64,000 nt of DNA, from assembly GCF_020379485.1 (NCBI RefSeq), contig NC_063452.1:8473065-8537064 (forward strand). Direction: 5' to 3'. The notes beneath the pieces are model-generated. The model saw only the letters and a list, made by a program, of their open reading frames with translations, was not told the origin of the DNA and ran no database searches. Position 1 is the stretch's first letter, and the number at the start of each line of letters is the position of its first letter. Below are positions 1-13,020 of the stretch, one piece after another. Position numbers and translations under genes: made by a program. This stretch comes from Brassica napus. Lineage: Eukaryota; Streptophyta; Magnoliopsida; Brassicales; Brassicaceae.

Positions 1-706
1 TATTCTTCCTTTTAGCTTTCGCCACCTTGATACCTTCAGGATGGACCTCAGGATCACCTACGGGGCAGCTTAAAGCTTGGGAGCATGTCTCTTTTTGCTT
101 TGAATTCCCACTAGGCTTAGGAGTGTTAAGGCTGAGCCATTTCTGCTCATACCTCAACACACACCAAGCATGGTCAAGCGTGAATTTTGTCTTCTGATCG
201 GCGAAGTAGATGTCTTTGGCGAGCTTGAGAAGATCATTGTCTTTCTGACCATAACTCATCTGTCTCTCAGCTGCCGCGTATGCAGCACATAATTTGTTCG
301 TGTAGTCATTGATTTTGTGCCACCTCTGCTTACAATGGAGATGCTCTCGTGATTCACCACTCGCTTTAGCATGGGGACTTGACGCATAGAACTCACCAAC
401 TCATTTCCAGAAAGTCCCTGATTTTTGATCAACTCCAACTACAACATCCTTGGATGTGTTTAGCCACCCACTTATTAACACCTCATCATCGGCTGGAGTC
501 CAGTTCTTTCGCTCCCTAGAGGCAACTGGTGGGTTTTCCGGTGCAACTGGAGCCTGTGGTGGTTGTGAACTAAAAGCTGGGATGTCTGATGCTTCAAACT
601 GATGAGGAGAACCATAACTTTCATAAGGAAAGGTCTGGCTGTTAAGAAAGCCGACGAAACTAGGACGAGGCTGACTAAATGGATTCAATGGATCACTTGA
701 ATCCAT
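1..706 (-). pseudogene. SANT/Myb-like NAM-associated (Harbinger-type accessory) protein, partial, one nonsense codon
   Basis: The ATG is at 706 (MDSSDPLNPF...), followed by a Ser/Pro/Gln-rich N-terminus and a SANT/trihelix-like block containing WTPADDEVLISGWLNTSKD. After SGTFWK the next codon is TGA (401-403). The same frame then continues open to the window edge with the family's remaining motifs (HCKQRWHKIND, then KFTLDHAWCVLRYEQKW). Brassica genomes hold many copies of this family, often annotated as 'glutathione S-transferase T3-like' or NAM-associated, and related to the Myb-like partner of PIF/Harbinger transposases. In relatives I remember, the position of the stop is Arg, so CGA to TGA is the likely lesion. 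About 101 codons precede it and about 133 follow. The gene is either a recent pseudogene or a single-stop allele. The 3' end lies outside the window. The upstream in-frame TTG at 754 is not needed as a start. Confidence 0.8.
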
Positions 707-3700
707 TGAGATTATACGAGATAGAAGAGAGGAAGAGAGGTTGCTGTGTTTCAATAAGTGAAAGATTGATGTGTTTTAATAGGTGAAAAGTGAGGATGTA
801 ATAAGTAACCTTCTTAAAGACCTAACCACAAACTACCAGGGTCTAGTCAGAACTTATTACAGTAATAACAACAAAGCTCAACTTTAAGCTTTATCTTAAC
901 CGAACGAGAACAACAACAAACGAAACTATAAAGAAGACAGAAGACAGAAAACAACGAAACTATAGTAAACTTGTTTTCCAACTACTTCCCATTACACTCA
1001 TCAAACCAAGCAAACATATCTCCACGCTATCTTAAACATTCTTACACAAAATCACAAACACAGTACGGTATCTTACACAAAATCCCAAACACAGTAAGCT
1101 ATCTTAAAGTTTTCACCGTACGCTATCTTAAATGTCCACACCAACTAAAACAATTACGTTTAAGTCATAAAGAAGACAGAAGAAATCAACTCAATGAAAA
1201 CTTCTACTTTATAGGTGAGAAAAAACAAAGACTTGTCCGGTAACCAACTCTTTCAAACTACTAATCAAGTGTATGAAACAAAGAAATAACAACTTATGTA
1301 AACTACTCATCAACTTATGTAAACTATTCATCAAAGAAATAATCAACTCAATGAGGCACGGACTAATCAATAAACTACTCATCAAAAAAGAATTCTACTA
1401 ATCAAACGACTAATCAATTAACTCCCTAGTCAACCGATGTAAATTATCAGACATAGCTTCAGTTCTTAACCCATTGGTTCAGTTTAGAACCCTAATCAAT
1501 TAACCCTAATCAATTAACACTAATCAACCGAGAAAGACAAACCTCGATTCGTTTCGATTCGGAGCACAACTGAGGCGAGATCCGTGTGGAGTGAGCGGGT
1601 CAAGACGGTTGTGGTCGAAATCGCCGTCCAGAGAAAGAGAATAGGGAGATGATGAGAAACGGCGCCGGAACTCGAGTTTCCCCTACAAATAAACATGCAT
1701 AAACTAATCAAATCCAAATACGGTATAAACACAAACCCAGATCGATTATATAGTCTATACAATTCGAAAATCACAAAAGGGAGGTACGGGAAGCAACACG
1801 AACCTTCTGGGTGTTCGATTCGTCGGTTTTGGTACTCGATTAAACGAGAAAACAGAGAGGATTGCGACGACTTTCTTTCCTGCCGATATCGCCTTGTCGA
1901 GAGAGAGAGAAGAAGGAGACGAAGTGAATGAATCCCGACCAAACTCGACTCTCTCTCTCCTCTTCGGTTTGCCTTTCCCGAGCTGCCACGTACTCCCAAG
2001 GACTTTGTTAAAAACTTCTTATTCTGAAAACGTTTGTCCGATTTTATTTTATTTTTCATTTTCTTTTGGGCCAATATTGGGTCGGGACTTGGGTTTAGAT
2101 ACGCTGATACTGGTGTTCTTATATCTCTTTCTCTATTAGATTATTTTTACTTTTTATTGTCTGGTGAATATGAAAACGCGTAAATTACGGAAATACAGAA
2201 GCCTTTTTAGTTCTTACATTATTATTTTTTTCAACATCGATCAATGATTGTTCTCTCTTCTCTCTTCTCTCTTCTCTCTTCTCTCTCTGCGTAATTTGTC
2301 TTCTCATGCGTGTAAAGAGGGAGTAGATCCTTCTGAGTTGTTGCATGGTTCAGGTACTTCTGTTTTGTTTTGTTTTGGTTTTTCTAATTAACCTGTGTTC
2401 TTTCATTGGAATCATACGTCGTGTAAAAAAAGCTGGTAAAATGAGGTCGGCTAAGGATTTAATTTCAAGCCTTTTTTATAGGAATTGCATACAAGACAGC
2501 TGAAAATAAGTACAATAAAATACCTAAGCACCGATAAACACGTAACATGTTACACGTTTTGAATCGGTTTTCAGATTTTTTCTTATTGCAGATTTAAATA
2601 TTCATGCCTAAGATTCAATACCAATAATAATTCAATACCAATAATTAAGATACTATTCAGATATGAAAATATTGAAATGGTGGTGGATGATCTGTTAGGC
2701 GTTCATCATATAAGTTGTAGGAAAAAAACATCTTACCAATTTAGATCCATCAACTATGCATCTATGCATGTGTCATGTCCTGATGCCCAATATGGGTGCA
2801 TATTATCTACCCTGTCCAAGTTCAATTATAAATATGTTGAGACAAATATTAATCTAAGCTTTGTTTAATATATGCCTCTGTCATGTGTATTATGTAAAAA
2901 AACTCCAAATTCCAGAAAATACAAGACTAAACCCAATTTATTAAAAATTGTAGAAAAAATATCAATCTTTTTATACTTGCCAATGCACTAACGTTTGGTT
3001 ATAGTAAAACAATAATTTATGCAATAAGGTTAAATGTTGTTTACGATAAACGGTACAATGAGTTGCTTCTTTACTCTTAACTAAATATAATGATTTTTAA
3101 TTATTCCAGTTTTATAAATCAAAATTCGTTTTGCAATTTTTTTTTTTTTTTTTTGGGGGGGGGGTTGTATTTGGAGGAGTTCTTATTCAATTTTCTTAGC
3201 ATAACAAATCAATGTTTTTGTTTGCTTCCAGACATTGATGTGTGATATATTAAGACATGTTGACCATAATTTTTAATTGCATGAAATACGTGTTGTGAAA
3301 TAAGTAGGTCCAGTAATCCCCTGAATCTCCACATACGTCTACCATTGGTATGCTTTATTTGTTAATTACAAGAAATTAGATTCCGTCTATTTTTTAACAA
3401 GTTGTAAATAACTTCTCAACCATACATGGCATATATTTTACGCAGCAGCCTCAAAAGGGTCAACACACAACAGCTAAGAAACTGCGTTCAAATGTCCAGA
3501 ACTTTGTCAAAACAAATTGGGTAATTCAAATCAAAACGGGAAAAATATATAAAATACAATATAGCTTAATAAAATATTTAAACAGAAGCTTCCTCTAGTT
3601 CTCCGATGACACAGGCCTGAAAAGACTCAAAACTCTCGCATGTTTTATGAATATTAAACTTAATTATCACCGTGTCTGTTAGAGTCAGACTTTTACGAGG

Positions 3701-3904
3701 AAGTAAATATAATTATGTATAAATACACACATAGGTCAGTAGAAATCTGTGCTTACCACGTACCTTTAATTTCTCTCTTCTCAGGGCCTCAGGCTCATTA
3801 TTTTCTCTGCAGATTAACAGCAGAAGAAGAAGAAGAAGAAGAGAAACAAGATCCGATATATTGGCTCATAGTAATCCATTAGTCCATTAAAATTTTCATA
3901 AAAG
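707..3904. other. Intergenic, no supported gene
   Basis: No convincing coding exon was seen. ORFs of up to 184 codons on either strand around 1520-2139 overlap each other and show no recognisable domain. There is a short imperfect repeat at about 1045-1130 (phrases like ACACAAAATC and AGCTATCTTAAA recur), a pyrimidine (TCTCT) run at about 2252-2290, and an uninterrupted T run followed by a G run at about 3139-3165. The last few hundred bases are the PILS5 promoter and leader. Confidence 0.6.
3717..3724 (+). promoter_or_regulatory. Probable TATA box of PILS5
   Basis: A TATAAATA motif lies about 185 bases before the PILS5 ATG. A GAA-repeat leader (about 3823-3842) lies between it and the start. 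The spacing is normal for a plant promoter with a leader of about 150 bases; no transcript evidence is available. Confidence 0.45.
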
Positions 3905-5880
3905 ATGGGGTTTTGGTCATTGTTGGAGGTGGCTTCTATGCCAGTGATTCAAGTCCTCATCATAAGTCTTGTTGGAGCTTACTTGGCCACTGATCGATGC
4001 AAGCTCTTTCCTGTTGAAGCCCGCAATTCCATGAACAAGGTAAACCAATCTTGACCCGATGGTTAGATCTCCGCAAAAGAATCAAGATGTATGTTTTTTC
4101 ATAATATTTTTTTTTTACAAACTGTAGGTGGTGTTTGTAATATTTGCACCGGCTCTCATGTTTGCAAATCTAGCCCAGACGGTCACACTTCAGGACATGG
4201 TCTCATGGTAAGAAAAATCCCCTTACATTTTCTAGATCATGGTAACAAAATTTTACACTAAAATTATTATTACTTTTGACTATTATTGATTGAAATAAAA
4301 GGTGGTTTATGCCGGTGAATATGGGACTTACATTCTTAATCGGAGGACTTCTTGGTTGGATGGTTGTCAAAATTCTGAAACCACCTCCTTATCTTGAAGG
4401 TCTTATTGTTGCAACTTGTTCTTCAGGTACGTGACAAATTGTTTTTTTGGACCATCCTATATATGAACGTCATCATCATCAATCTACATATAGCGTGACA
4501 TCTATTTTGTATTGTTCTCATGACAAAACTCAACTTTGGTTTAATAGGAAATATGGGGAACCTACCAATCATACTTGTCCCAGCAATCTGCGACGAGGAC
4601 AAGAGTCCATTTGGTAACCGTAGTGTATGCAGAACCGTTGGTCTCTCTTACGCGTCTTTCTCCATGGCGGTATGTAATATTAACACACAAAAAAACAGAG
4701 ACATTAGATGAGGAAAAAGAGAAGTAAATGATGATTATCAAATATGCAGCTAGGGGGTTTCTACATATGGACTTACACATTCCGGCTTATAAAAGGGTCG
4801 GCAATGAAGTTCAAAGAGATAGAAGAATCTGAGAAAACAGCAATCAAATCATCCAATAGTGACTTAGAGGCTGATCACAAGACCAAACTTCTAGGTGCAC
4901 CTGAAGGCGAGCTGGTAAAGGAAGAGACAGGGTTTTGGAGAAAAGGAGTAGACTTCCTCCATGAGATATTGGAGGAGCTTCGTGCACCACCTACAGTTGG
5001 TGCAGTAAGTTCAATTTACAGACTAGCACTGAAAAATATATACCAAGAATGAAGTGAAGTAAAAAAAAAAAACAATACTTAGTGTGACATGTTTGATACC
5101 TTTTCAGATTATTGGTTTCATATTCGGTGCTGTTACGTGGCTCAGAAATCTTATCATTGGTGATGATGCTCCTTTAAGAATAGTCCAAGCCACAGCAAAA
5201 CTTCTTGGGTAATTACCACAGTTTTGTCTTTAGTAAACCTCTTGGCCTGGACCATTTGCATACATATACATCTTACGTTACTAAATTAACCTATTGTGCA
5301 GCGATGGGACCATTCCTTGTATGACAATTATACTAGGAGGCAACCTCATACAAGGTAAAATTATAGCTAAAGCCCGTAACCCTCATACCCAAAATTACAA
5401 CATATAATATTAGTTTCGTCCCAAATGTCACTCGATCATGTTATCTCTAACCTTACACTATTGTTCAAATTGATCAGGTTTACGTTCTTCGGCAGTCAAA
5501 CCGGTGGTTGTTCTTGGAATAGTGTGTGTTCGGTACATAATTCTCCCAATCATTGGCATAGGCGTTGTAAAAACAGCTGAGAGTTTCGGGTTTCTCCCAG
5601 CGGATCCTCTGTTTCAGTATGTTTTAATGCTCCAGTTCACACTCCCACCTGCCATGAATATCGGTCAGTTCATAAAATCATTAGTAGCTGAGTTCATGTA
5701 AATCTATAAAAATACTAAAACAAGGAATGACAAGTTGCACAAAAAACTCCTACAGGTACCATGACACAGCTGTATAATGTTGGACAAGACGAGTGCTCAG
5801 TGCTCATGCTTTGGACATACTTGATCGCCATTCTTGCCCTCACTGTTTGGTCCACAATATTCCTTCACTTGTTAGTCTAG
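3905..5880 (+). CDS. PILS5: PIN-LIKES auxin transport facilitator, PILS5 orthologue
   Basis: Nine exons: 3905-4039, 4128-4207, 4302-4426, 4548-4669, 4750-5004, 5108-5208, 5302-5354, 5478-5663 and 5756-5880. All junctions are GT/AG and the sum is 1182 nt, giving 393 aa (Arabidopsis PILS5 is about 396). The protein starts MGFWSLLEVASMPVIQVL and ends TIFLHLLV. It has two hydrophobic bundles, each able to form about five membrane helices, around a charged loop at about residues 167-225 rich in Glu and Lys. The conserved GNMGNLPIILVPAICDE lies near residues 114-130. PILS proteins sit in the ER membrane and hold auxin inside the cell, lowering nuclear auxin signalling. The next gene, RRP44A, is convergent, as in Arabidopsis At2g17500/At2g17510. 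Identification as PILS5 rather than PILS3 or PILS4 rests on remembered sequence and on synteny. Confidence 0.95.
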
Positions 5881-6384
5881 ACAAAACCTGCGAAGCACAA
5901 CGGAGACAATGAGGAAAACATGTGCTAATGTCCTCTCTTGTCAAAGGATTCTTTACCATTTGTTTATTTGTCTATCAAATCAAAACTTGATAGATTCTTT
6001 TGTCTGGATTTCTACAAGTATTCATTTTTTCCCCTATTGCAAACACAAAAATTTGCATCATGTATTAAATATGTTTAATGAAAAATGCTGTGTACTTCAT
6101 TGGTATTTTGGTAACAAAGACTAAGGAAAAGATGGGTTCATAAATGTCGAGATGAGAAAATATTTCTCAATATCAATCTGTAATATTTGAGTAATCTTTC
6201 TGCTAAAAACATCTTTCAAGGCTTTAACTAAGTAAATTGTCTCTACCTAAGGCGTTTTATTTCTTTCTTCGTTCTTCAATGCTTTGGTTATTGCATTGAC
6301 ATATAGGTGCGGCTCCAATGAAATACATGTCCCACATAGCTTGTGGCAATAAAATGCCAATACCATATAAAGCTTCATTGGTCC
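5881..6384. other. Intergenic between convergent genes, mostly PILS5 3' UTR
   Basis: AT-rich sequence with no coding signal. Short ORFs at 5909-6124 and 6257-6503 have no family features. The expected poly(A) region of PILS5 lies here. Confidence 0.5.
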
Positions 6385-6515
6385 CTCCATTCATAAGCTG
6401 CCTTTTGTGGTGGGTTCTACCTTTTTGGCAGCCACTTTCACAGGGGAAATCAATTTGCAAAACTTGTCAGCTTCTTTGTAAAGAGAAACTTTGGTTCATC
6501 TAAAAATCTGGCAAT
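6385..6515 (-). pseudogene. Decayed fragment of a DUF2359 gene C-terminus
   Basis: Read on the minus strand, this stretch parallels the last exon of the DUF2359 gene at 55736-57840. Both contain TCTCTTTACA, AGAAGCTGACAAGT and a GTGGCTGCC block in the same order and spacing. The fragment has lost frame: a TGA replaces one codon and one base is missing in the AAAGTGAT stretch. After GTGGCTGCC it resembles the Lys-Gly-Thr-Ala-Ile version I remember from Arabidopsis At1g70770 more than the window's own copy. It looks like a small duplicated piece rather than a live gene. Confidence 0.6.
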
Positions 6516-6804
6516 GGAATGTTTGATTTTCTCACAAGATCACTCACGGATTATAATAACACAACCTCAATGGAAAAGTATATGGGTTATCAACAAAACC
6601 ACATGACCACAAGTGAAGTGTATCTCAACAAAACTCTAGATAATGATATGATGATACAGTGTCTTTGACTTTGACAATGAAACACAGAGCAAAATAAATA
6701 GGCATAAAGTAAACGAAACAAATGTAAATACCACACGAGCTCTTGACAATTGCTCCAGACTACATAAAAGTAGTGAAAGTGAGACTTAAAATGGTTGAAG
6801 AGTT

Positions 6805-9800
6805 TTACAAGAGGGTGAGTTCAAGTTTGGGTCGGTTAGGCTGAGGCTCCACTACCTCCATGTGAATCCTCACAGTTTGCAAGACACTGTAAGATAAACT
6901 TCCATCCATCTTAACGATCTTCTGCTTCTCCTCATCTACGTACCAGTCACCAAGTCCTTTCTCACCTTTTGCTGTTAAGTAAACAGGGCCTTCGATTCCA
7001 TACCTGCAGTAATAAAATCCATAACGATGTCCAGTATCAGAAGACATGATTGCTAGGGAAGTAAGAGTGAAAAGATAAGAAGAAAAGGCAACACTAATGA
7101 ATTTTATTATGGTAGTGGAACAAGTAAAGGATGGAGAACGTACTTTGGGACGAATACTATAAAACCATTGGATCTTATCTTCACAACTCTTGCCTCTGCA
7201 TCTGTGGGTCTGCGACATCAAACAAAGTCTTTACCAGTCCATGCCTTTAAAATATAGTCTGATTCATGAAAAAAGGTAGACGGTCTATACCGGTTTTTGA
7301 AGTATATGAGGGTGTGCAGCTCTACTGAAGCTCGACTTGCCATCTGGGCATTCCTATGCCGATAGTTCAAATCTGAAACAAGTCCAATGTATTAGAATAC
7401 TTGCAAGTTTGCAAATTTTGTCTGAACAGTTAAAAATGCTGGAAAACAATAAACCCTTACTATCAGCAACGCTAGTAAGTTGAGGTCTGTCTTGGAACAC
7501 CGTTGGAAGCTTGTATATTCCTAATGACGCGGCAAGTAATCTGTGCACAAAGACATCTGGAACCAGGGAAAGAAGCAAGGTTTATAGCATCTAGCATGTG
7601 AAAACAAAAGGAGAGACAGTGCGAGTTTTCACTCACCAGCATATCTTCGAATAGGAGATGTAAAATGAGTATATAAAGGTGCTGCAAGTCCATAATGAAG
7701 ATATTCTGGAGGACTGAGATCCCCACTACAGAAGTACACAGCCTGAGTAGTAACAAATTTGAATTGTTAGACGGTATCCTCAGAGAATCACCAGCAACTT
7801 AACTATTCAGTCATCAAGGAAGCTCTACCTGTGTCATGCACCTAGTAGCCAATATCCTGATCAGCTTATTGAAATATGGATCCTCACCCTGAAGAATAAC
7901 GACATTTGTTAAGACTGAGCGAAGCAAGTTGCTTAGTTAAAATACGTATAGCATTCAAAGACCACTTAAATATGACAGCTGAATTTAATTATAAGTAGTA
8001 TGTGCAACCCTAGTTGTAGAATGGAACCGAGGAGGTATTCCAAATGGCTAAACAGTGGCTGTGCAAATAAGATAGTGCAGGCAAAAAAAAACTCACCACA
8101 GCTCGGTCCAGTGAATCAGCCAAAGCTTTAGATGAAGAGACATCTAAGCTAAGCCCAATAGCTGCAGCAGTACGCAGCAGCGGTTCAAGCATTTCTCTTG
8201 TTGGAGTAGGATGACGCCTGCATTGAAGAACCAAACCAAAGATGTGATGAACTGTTATTGATGTTATAGGATGAACAAAAAAAATACAGCAAATGCCAAT
8301 AAAAGATAACAATGTCATCAACAGCTACTTGGGATCCCATTATATGCATTATGCTAAATAAGCATAACATCATCTAACCTAATCACTTACGGCCAGATTT
8401 TACATGAACACAATTGTAAAATAGTTCATGTAACCATTATAGGCATCTTTGGCAACAATTGAAAGCTAGTTTGGTCACATCTTGGGAACTAATTGCAATC
8501 AGTTTTACACAGAGAAGCACTAACATATACAGAATGATATTCATCTTTGAGAAGCAGAAGCAAGTCATAAAACCTTCAAGAACTATCGCAAACTTTACCT
8601 TAATAGTGAACACGAAGGGAATAGTTTAAGAATTTGTTCAGCGACTGAAACATTTGCAGCAAGCATGAATTCCTCAACCATTTGGTTTGCTTCCCGAATC
8701 TGATACATACCTATGCAAAACACAGTCACGGAGACGGATGAGTACATCTTTCAGAAGGATAGAAGTTGTTGTACTTCACGATTGTTTGGGTGACAAAGAC
8801 ACTAAGAAACTATCGTTCATATCCATCAAGAGCATTTTTTTTTCTCAGCAAACATACCAATGTCAAGAGGATCATGAGTCTCAGTATCAATCTGAAATTT
8901 AACTTCTGCAGACGCAAGAGTTAAGGCTCCCCTATCGATACGTCTTTGCCTCATTATCTACAGGTTTCAAAAGCAAAATAACAGGTAAAAATTGTGTTCT
9001 TCTTTCTATCATTTATGGAACACATGACAACAAGTGAGAGGAGGTGTCTTAAACCTTTGCTAAAGCATTCATGTTCCTCAGATCAGTAGTCACGGGGTCC
9101 GTCAATCGGCTGCAAATAGAAACAACACTTAACAATCTTGTGCATAATGTAACATAGGGAGTCTTAAAACCCTCTACAATTATACTGTCAAATCACTAGA
9201 GAACATGAAACGAAATAGTTTTACCGTAAGAACAAAGATAAGCAAATAAACCACTGATCCATCTAACACTATGGTAAAAGAGATTTTACCTGTCATCCAT
9301 CCGAGCCTGAGCTTCAACATAGGACAATGCTGCAGAAGACTTGATTATGCTCTTTGTAAATCTCGTTGAGATAATTTCAGCTCCAGGGCTCATTTCCTAA
9401 ATATATGAATATGCTTAGGCTAACCTTTTACTAATTTACTAATATTTGTACATAAGCTTTTGGGCTCCAAATGATAAAGCATACCCAAATAACCGAGAAT
9501 GCAAGTCTTTCCACATCAGCTCTAAGCGAGCAAATATCTGCAAACAAAACCATGTTTCTTGAGTGCATTGGAATTCCAACATATACGGAAACATATCCTG
9601 TAAGAAGATGATACCTTCAGTTAAAGGCTTGGGAAGCATGTCAATACGGCGGTCAACAAGGTAGACAGATGTGCCTCTTTTTGATGCCTCATCATCCAAA
9701 GGAGTACCAGGGTGTACAAAGTTTGTTACATCCGCAATGTCTAAGTAAAAAAGGTCAAGGATAAGCAGCATTACAAATTCACTCACAAGACATGAAGAGA

Positions 9801-12713
9801 TTCCAACGGAACAAGCCAATTATTCTAGAAGAGACTGACTACTAATAGACATAAAGCAGATCACCTCAAAAGCACTTTTAGCACTCGACAATTATGATAA
9901 ACTCGAACAATGAAGAAAAACGGCAACAAGAGCCATTTCAAAGCTTTGCTGTACGCACGGCAAAGTGATTTGTAACTCATTGACTCTTGACATGCCCTAT
10001 ATTGAAAGCTAAGTCCTACATAAATTATAAAGTTGTAGGATACGGACTCCAAGTTCAAAGTTCCCGTTTGGAAGCGATGTACAGTGCAATGCATCATCAA
10101 TATCCTTGCAACCTGTTGGCACCACAAACAAGTTAAATCTACATGTACACAACTAACTTCAGACTCTGAAAGACACTTATATAGGCAAAACTAATAAATA
10201 CTATCACGCGAGTAAGTCTTTAGGTACATACCCGGAGGGTCCACACTAAATACAAGCAAATGTCGCAAGTCTTGCCTAACAGGACTAGAGACGTCTTCAG
10301 CAGATACAGACCAAGGTAAGGGTGGCAAGCATGCCAGAACTTGAGAAGAGAATGGCGAGTAGTCAACATCGTTCTCTATCAAGACAACCTGAAACATCAA
10401 CAATAAAGAGTAACGATGTCAATGCCCTCCCACTTCCTACCAGGACAGAACCTAGTAATCTAATAAAGATTCCCCTACCTCTGTTTCAGTTTCCCTGTCA
10501 CCTATTTTGCCAATTGGTCGTACATAATGGCCAGAAGGATACCGAGATTGACGGTCCCAAGAATCAACTGCCACTACTATCCTCATATCCAAAAGGTTCT
10601 CAAGCTGACGAGTGTTAATGCGAATCTTGGGGATTCTTCGATCTTTAGAGACGAATAAAGCATGCGCCGTTCCACCACTTCCAGCAGGCAGGGACATTGG
10701 TTCAAGAGATCCACAATATCTGCATAATAAATATCATGCTACTTAGGAATCGTCATCCAGAAACCACGGCATGAAACATAAGACAAAATTAAAGAAAATC
10801 AAAGCGTAATTGCACAGAGAATAGCCAATGAAGTCAACAGAGCTAAAGATAATCACATATGTAGTCACCAGAAGCAGGCACATCTAAGGAGAGTATACTG
10901 GCATGTCGGTTATGTTCATATGATGTCATAAAGGAAAAAAAAACAGCAAGAAGTGAACTCACGAGTGCCAATTTCTACGGATAACACCAACTACACGACC
11001 TGAAGGACGAGCAGGGTTAGCATTTTTATCACCAGAAGTTACTTGGGCTAAATTTGAGGTTCTAGGAGCATCATCAGCACTGTTGGGAGCCAAATGAACA
11101 GTATCGTCATCTTCCTCCTCATCTGGATTAATATGTGAAAGAGAGATATGTTTGACACAACTTCGTGCAGGCAGATAAATAGTTTGATATACATGTAGAT
11201 ATTAAAAGAAACCTTCTTCAGCTATAGATAACGCCTTCTCCTCTTGCCACTGATCACGAGGCAAGAGTTCTACCGCGACAATATCACCATCGAAAGCCCT
11301 GTTCATATTGCTGCGCCCATAGATAATAATCTCTTCTCCAATGCTCTCGCTTCCAACATAAGCTTCAAAAGGATTGAAACGATTGACACGGAGTTTCCCT
11401 TGATGGTATATTCCACGGTGCAAACCAGCAGTAATCTCAGACATGGGTTTATGCTGCAGGCAGAAAATAAAAAAAAAAACATAATTATAAGAGACAAGGG
11501 TTGTTTAATGGCAGTATCTAGTCACCTTAATCCATTACCTCTAGGTATACAAGTTTCCTCTTGGAAGGTCTGGAATCATCTGCATCTTCCATAGTGACGT
11601 CTTCACCGGCTGGTTGGGCAAGCAGGTCCAACAATTCAGGTTGCCCAATTGATTTTACATAAGCCTCAACTGATACAGAAACACTCATTTATAGGCTTCT
11701 AATTCCATATAACAGAGCTATAATATCTGGAATGCTGGAAAGCAATTCAACTTCTATGAAAAAGGGAAAAAGATGATTAACATACTTGTCTCTGCAGATA
11801 TTCCCTCTTCAATGGCTTTCAGTTTATTCTCTCTGTCATTAGTGACAAGCAACACCTGAGATGTATCCCCTAGATGCTTCTGGTACCATAATGTAGCGAC
11901 ACGAATAGCTGAATTCCAGATAACATTTAAAATCTTTAAGGACATTTTCTATGAACTGATACATGATAAAGGAAACAACAAGATATTAGCAAACAGAAGA
12001 AGGTGATTATATAGTATATAGGACCTCTATCATTGTGGTCATTGGCAGTCTCTCTCTCCATGGCCTGCACATAAGTATCCCTGTGGAAAGTTTATTAAAA
12101 GTGAGAAACAAGTTCCAGTGATCATCCAATAAAAAATCACATAAATTTATCTAAAATGTGAGGACACTAAAAAGCCGAAAAGTTGGAAGAGCTTCTAACT
12201 TGTGGACATGATTGGAGAAAACATAGAATTGCTTGGCTGGATTGCTGCAGAGACTTCTGATTCTGTTGTAAACAGATTTGTTCCTGTTCTTAACCTCATC
12301 CAGCACCACAGAGAGAACAACAACATTGTCTATTGCCTGATTCTCCAACAAATCAATCTACCAAACAAAAAAAGCAAATCGATTTAATCCGGAACAAGCT
12401 CAAAGTCTTTAGCTTTATATATATGTATAGTGAAAGCAAAGTTACTTGGTGAAGAACGACGTTGGTATCGACAACAATAATCTTAGGGGAAGACAAACGA
12501 GCAGCTGAAGTATCGCAAGACTTGCAGGAAAAGGCTCCACAGTATATGTCATCTCGTAGATACACTTCTCTCACTTGCTGCAGCGGCACGTAAAGAACAA
12601 AACTAAAAACTCGGAAGGAAGAAGAAGACGCATAGAGATTAAGAGAGAGAGGAACAGACCTTTTGAATACGACCTCCTCTGGTCTTCTTATTGAAAACCT
12701 TGCTCTGCAACAT
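6805..12713 (-). CDS. RRP44A: Exosome 3'-5' exoribonuclease RRP44A (DIS3)
   Basis: I infer 24 exons, 5' to 3': 12713-12660, 12577-12446, 12357-12200, 12080-12025, 11908-11786, 11669-11539, 11464-11213, 11122-10973, 10719-10479, 10388-10232, 10112-10044, 9740-9615, 9537-9485, 9396-9300, 9109-9055, 8957-8858, 8710-8599, 8217-8097, 7888-7829, 7742-7637, 7556-7461, 7372-7291, 7209-7144, 7003-6805. They sum to 2796 nt, 931 aa, near the 933 of Arabidopsis RRP44A. It starts [15 protein letters not shown]. The CR3 cysteines are C31, C36 and C39. The PIN endonuclease domain has VVDTN (D55), E83 and TNDREN (D158). Cold-shock domains follow. The RNB exonuclease centre CKDIDDAL places aspartates at about 488, 490 and 491. 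An S1-like C-terminus ends in LELTLL. The enzyme degrades and processes rRNA precursors and other nuclear RNAs; Arabidopsis At2g17510 (EMB2763) is essential. All catalytic acids looked for are present. Confidence 0.95.
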
Positions 12714-13020
12714 CTTCTTCTTCTTCTTCAACCTCTTGCTCGAATACTTGTTTCGCCGGTGAGAGATTTCAGTCGTTGGAACGGAGACCGAAGCTTTTAA
12801 GTCGTCTTAAACCTAAGCCAATGTGAGCCCTATACCTCTTTTCTCGGTTCCGACCGGTTTGGTAATTCTTTTCAAATCGGTTTGGTCTGATTAAACCGAC
12901 GTGATTACAAAAAATAAAATTTTAAATAAAAAGAACCCTCACACTAAACCAACTTTAAAATATAACTTTACTCCCAAAAGATAACTAACTACTTCATTGT
13001 GTCTGGAGCATTGAATTGCA
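12714..13020. other. RRP44A leader and promoter region
   Basis: Upstream flank of RRP44A. The transcribed leader is pyrimidine-rich on the plus strand (GAA-rich in the mRNA). No TATA box is clear, which is common for housekeeping genes. Confidence 0.35.

Noticed and set aside
1520..2139. Overlapping ORFs on both strands (up to 184 codons)
   Set aside because: No family signal, no ATG context, low-complexity composition; both strands are equally open.
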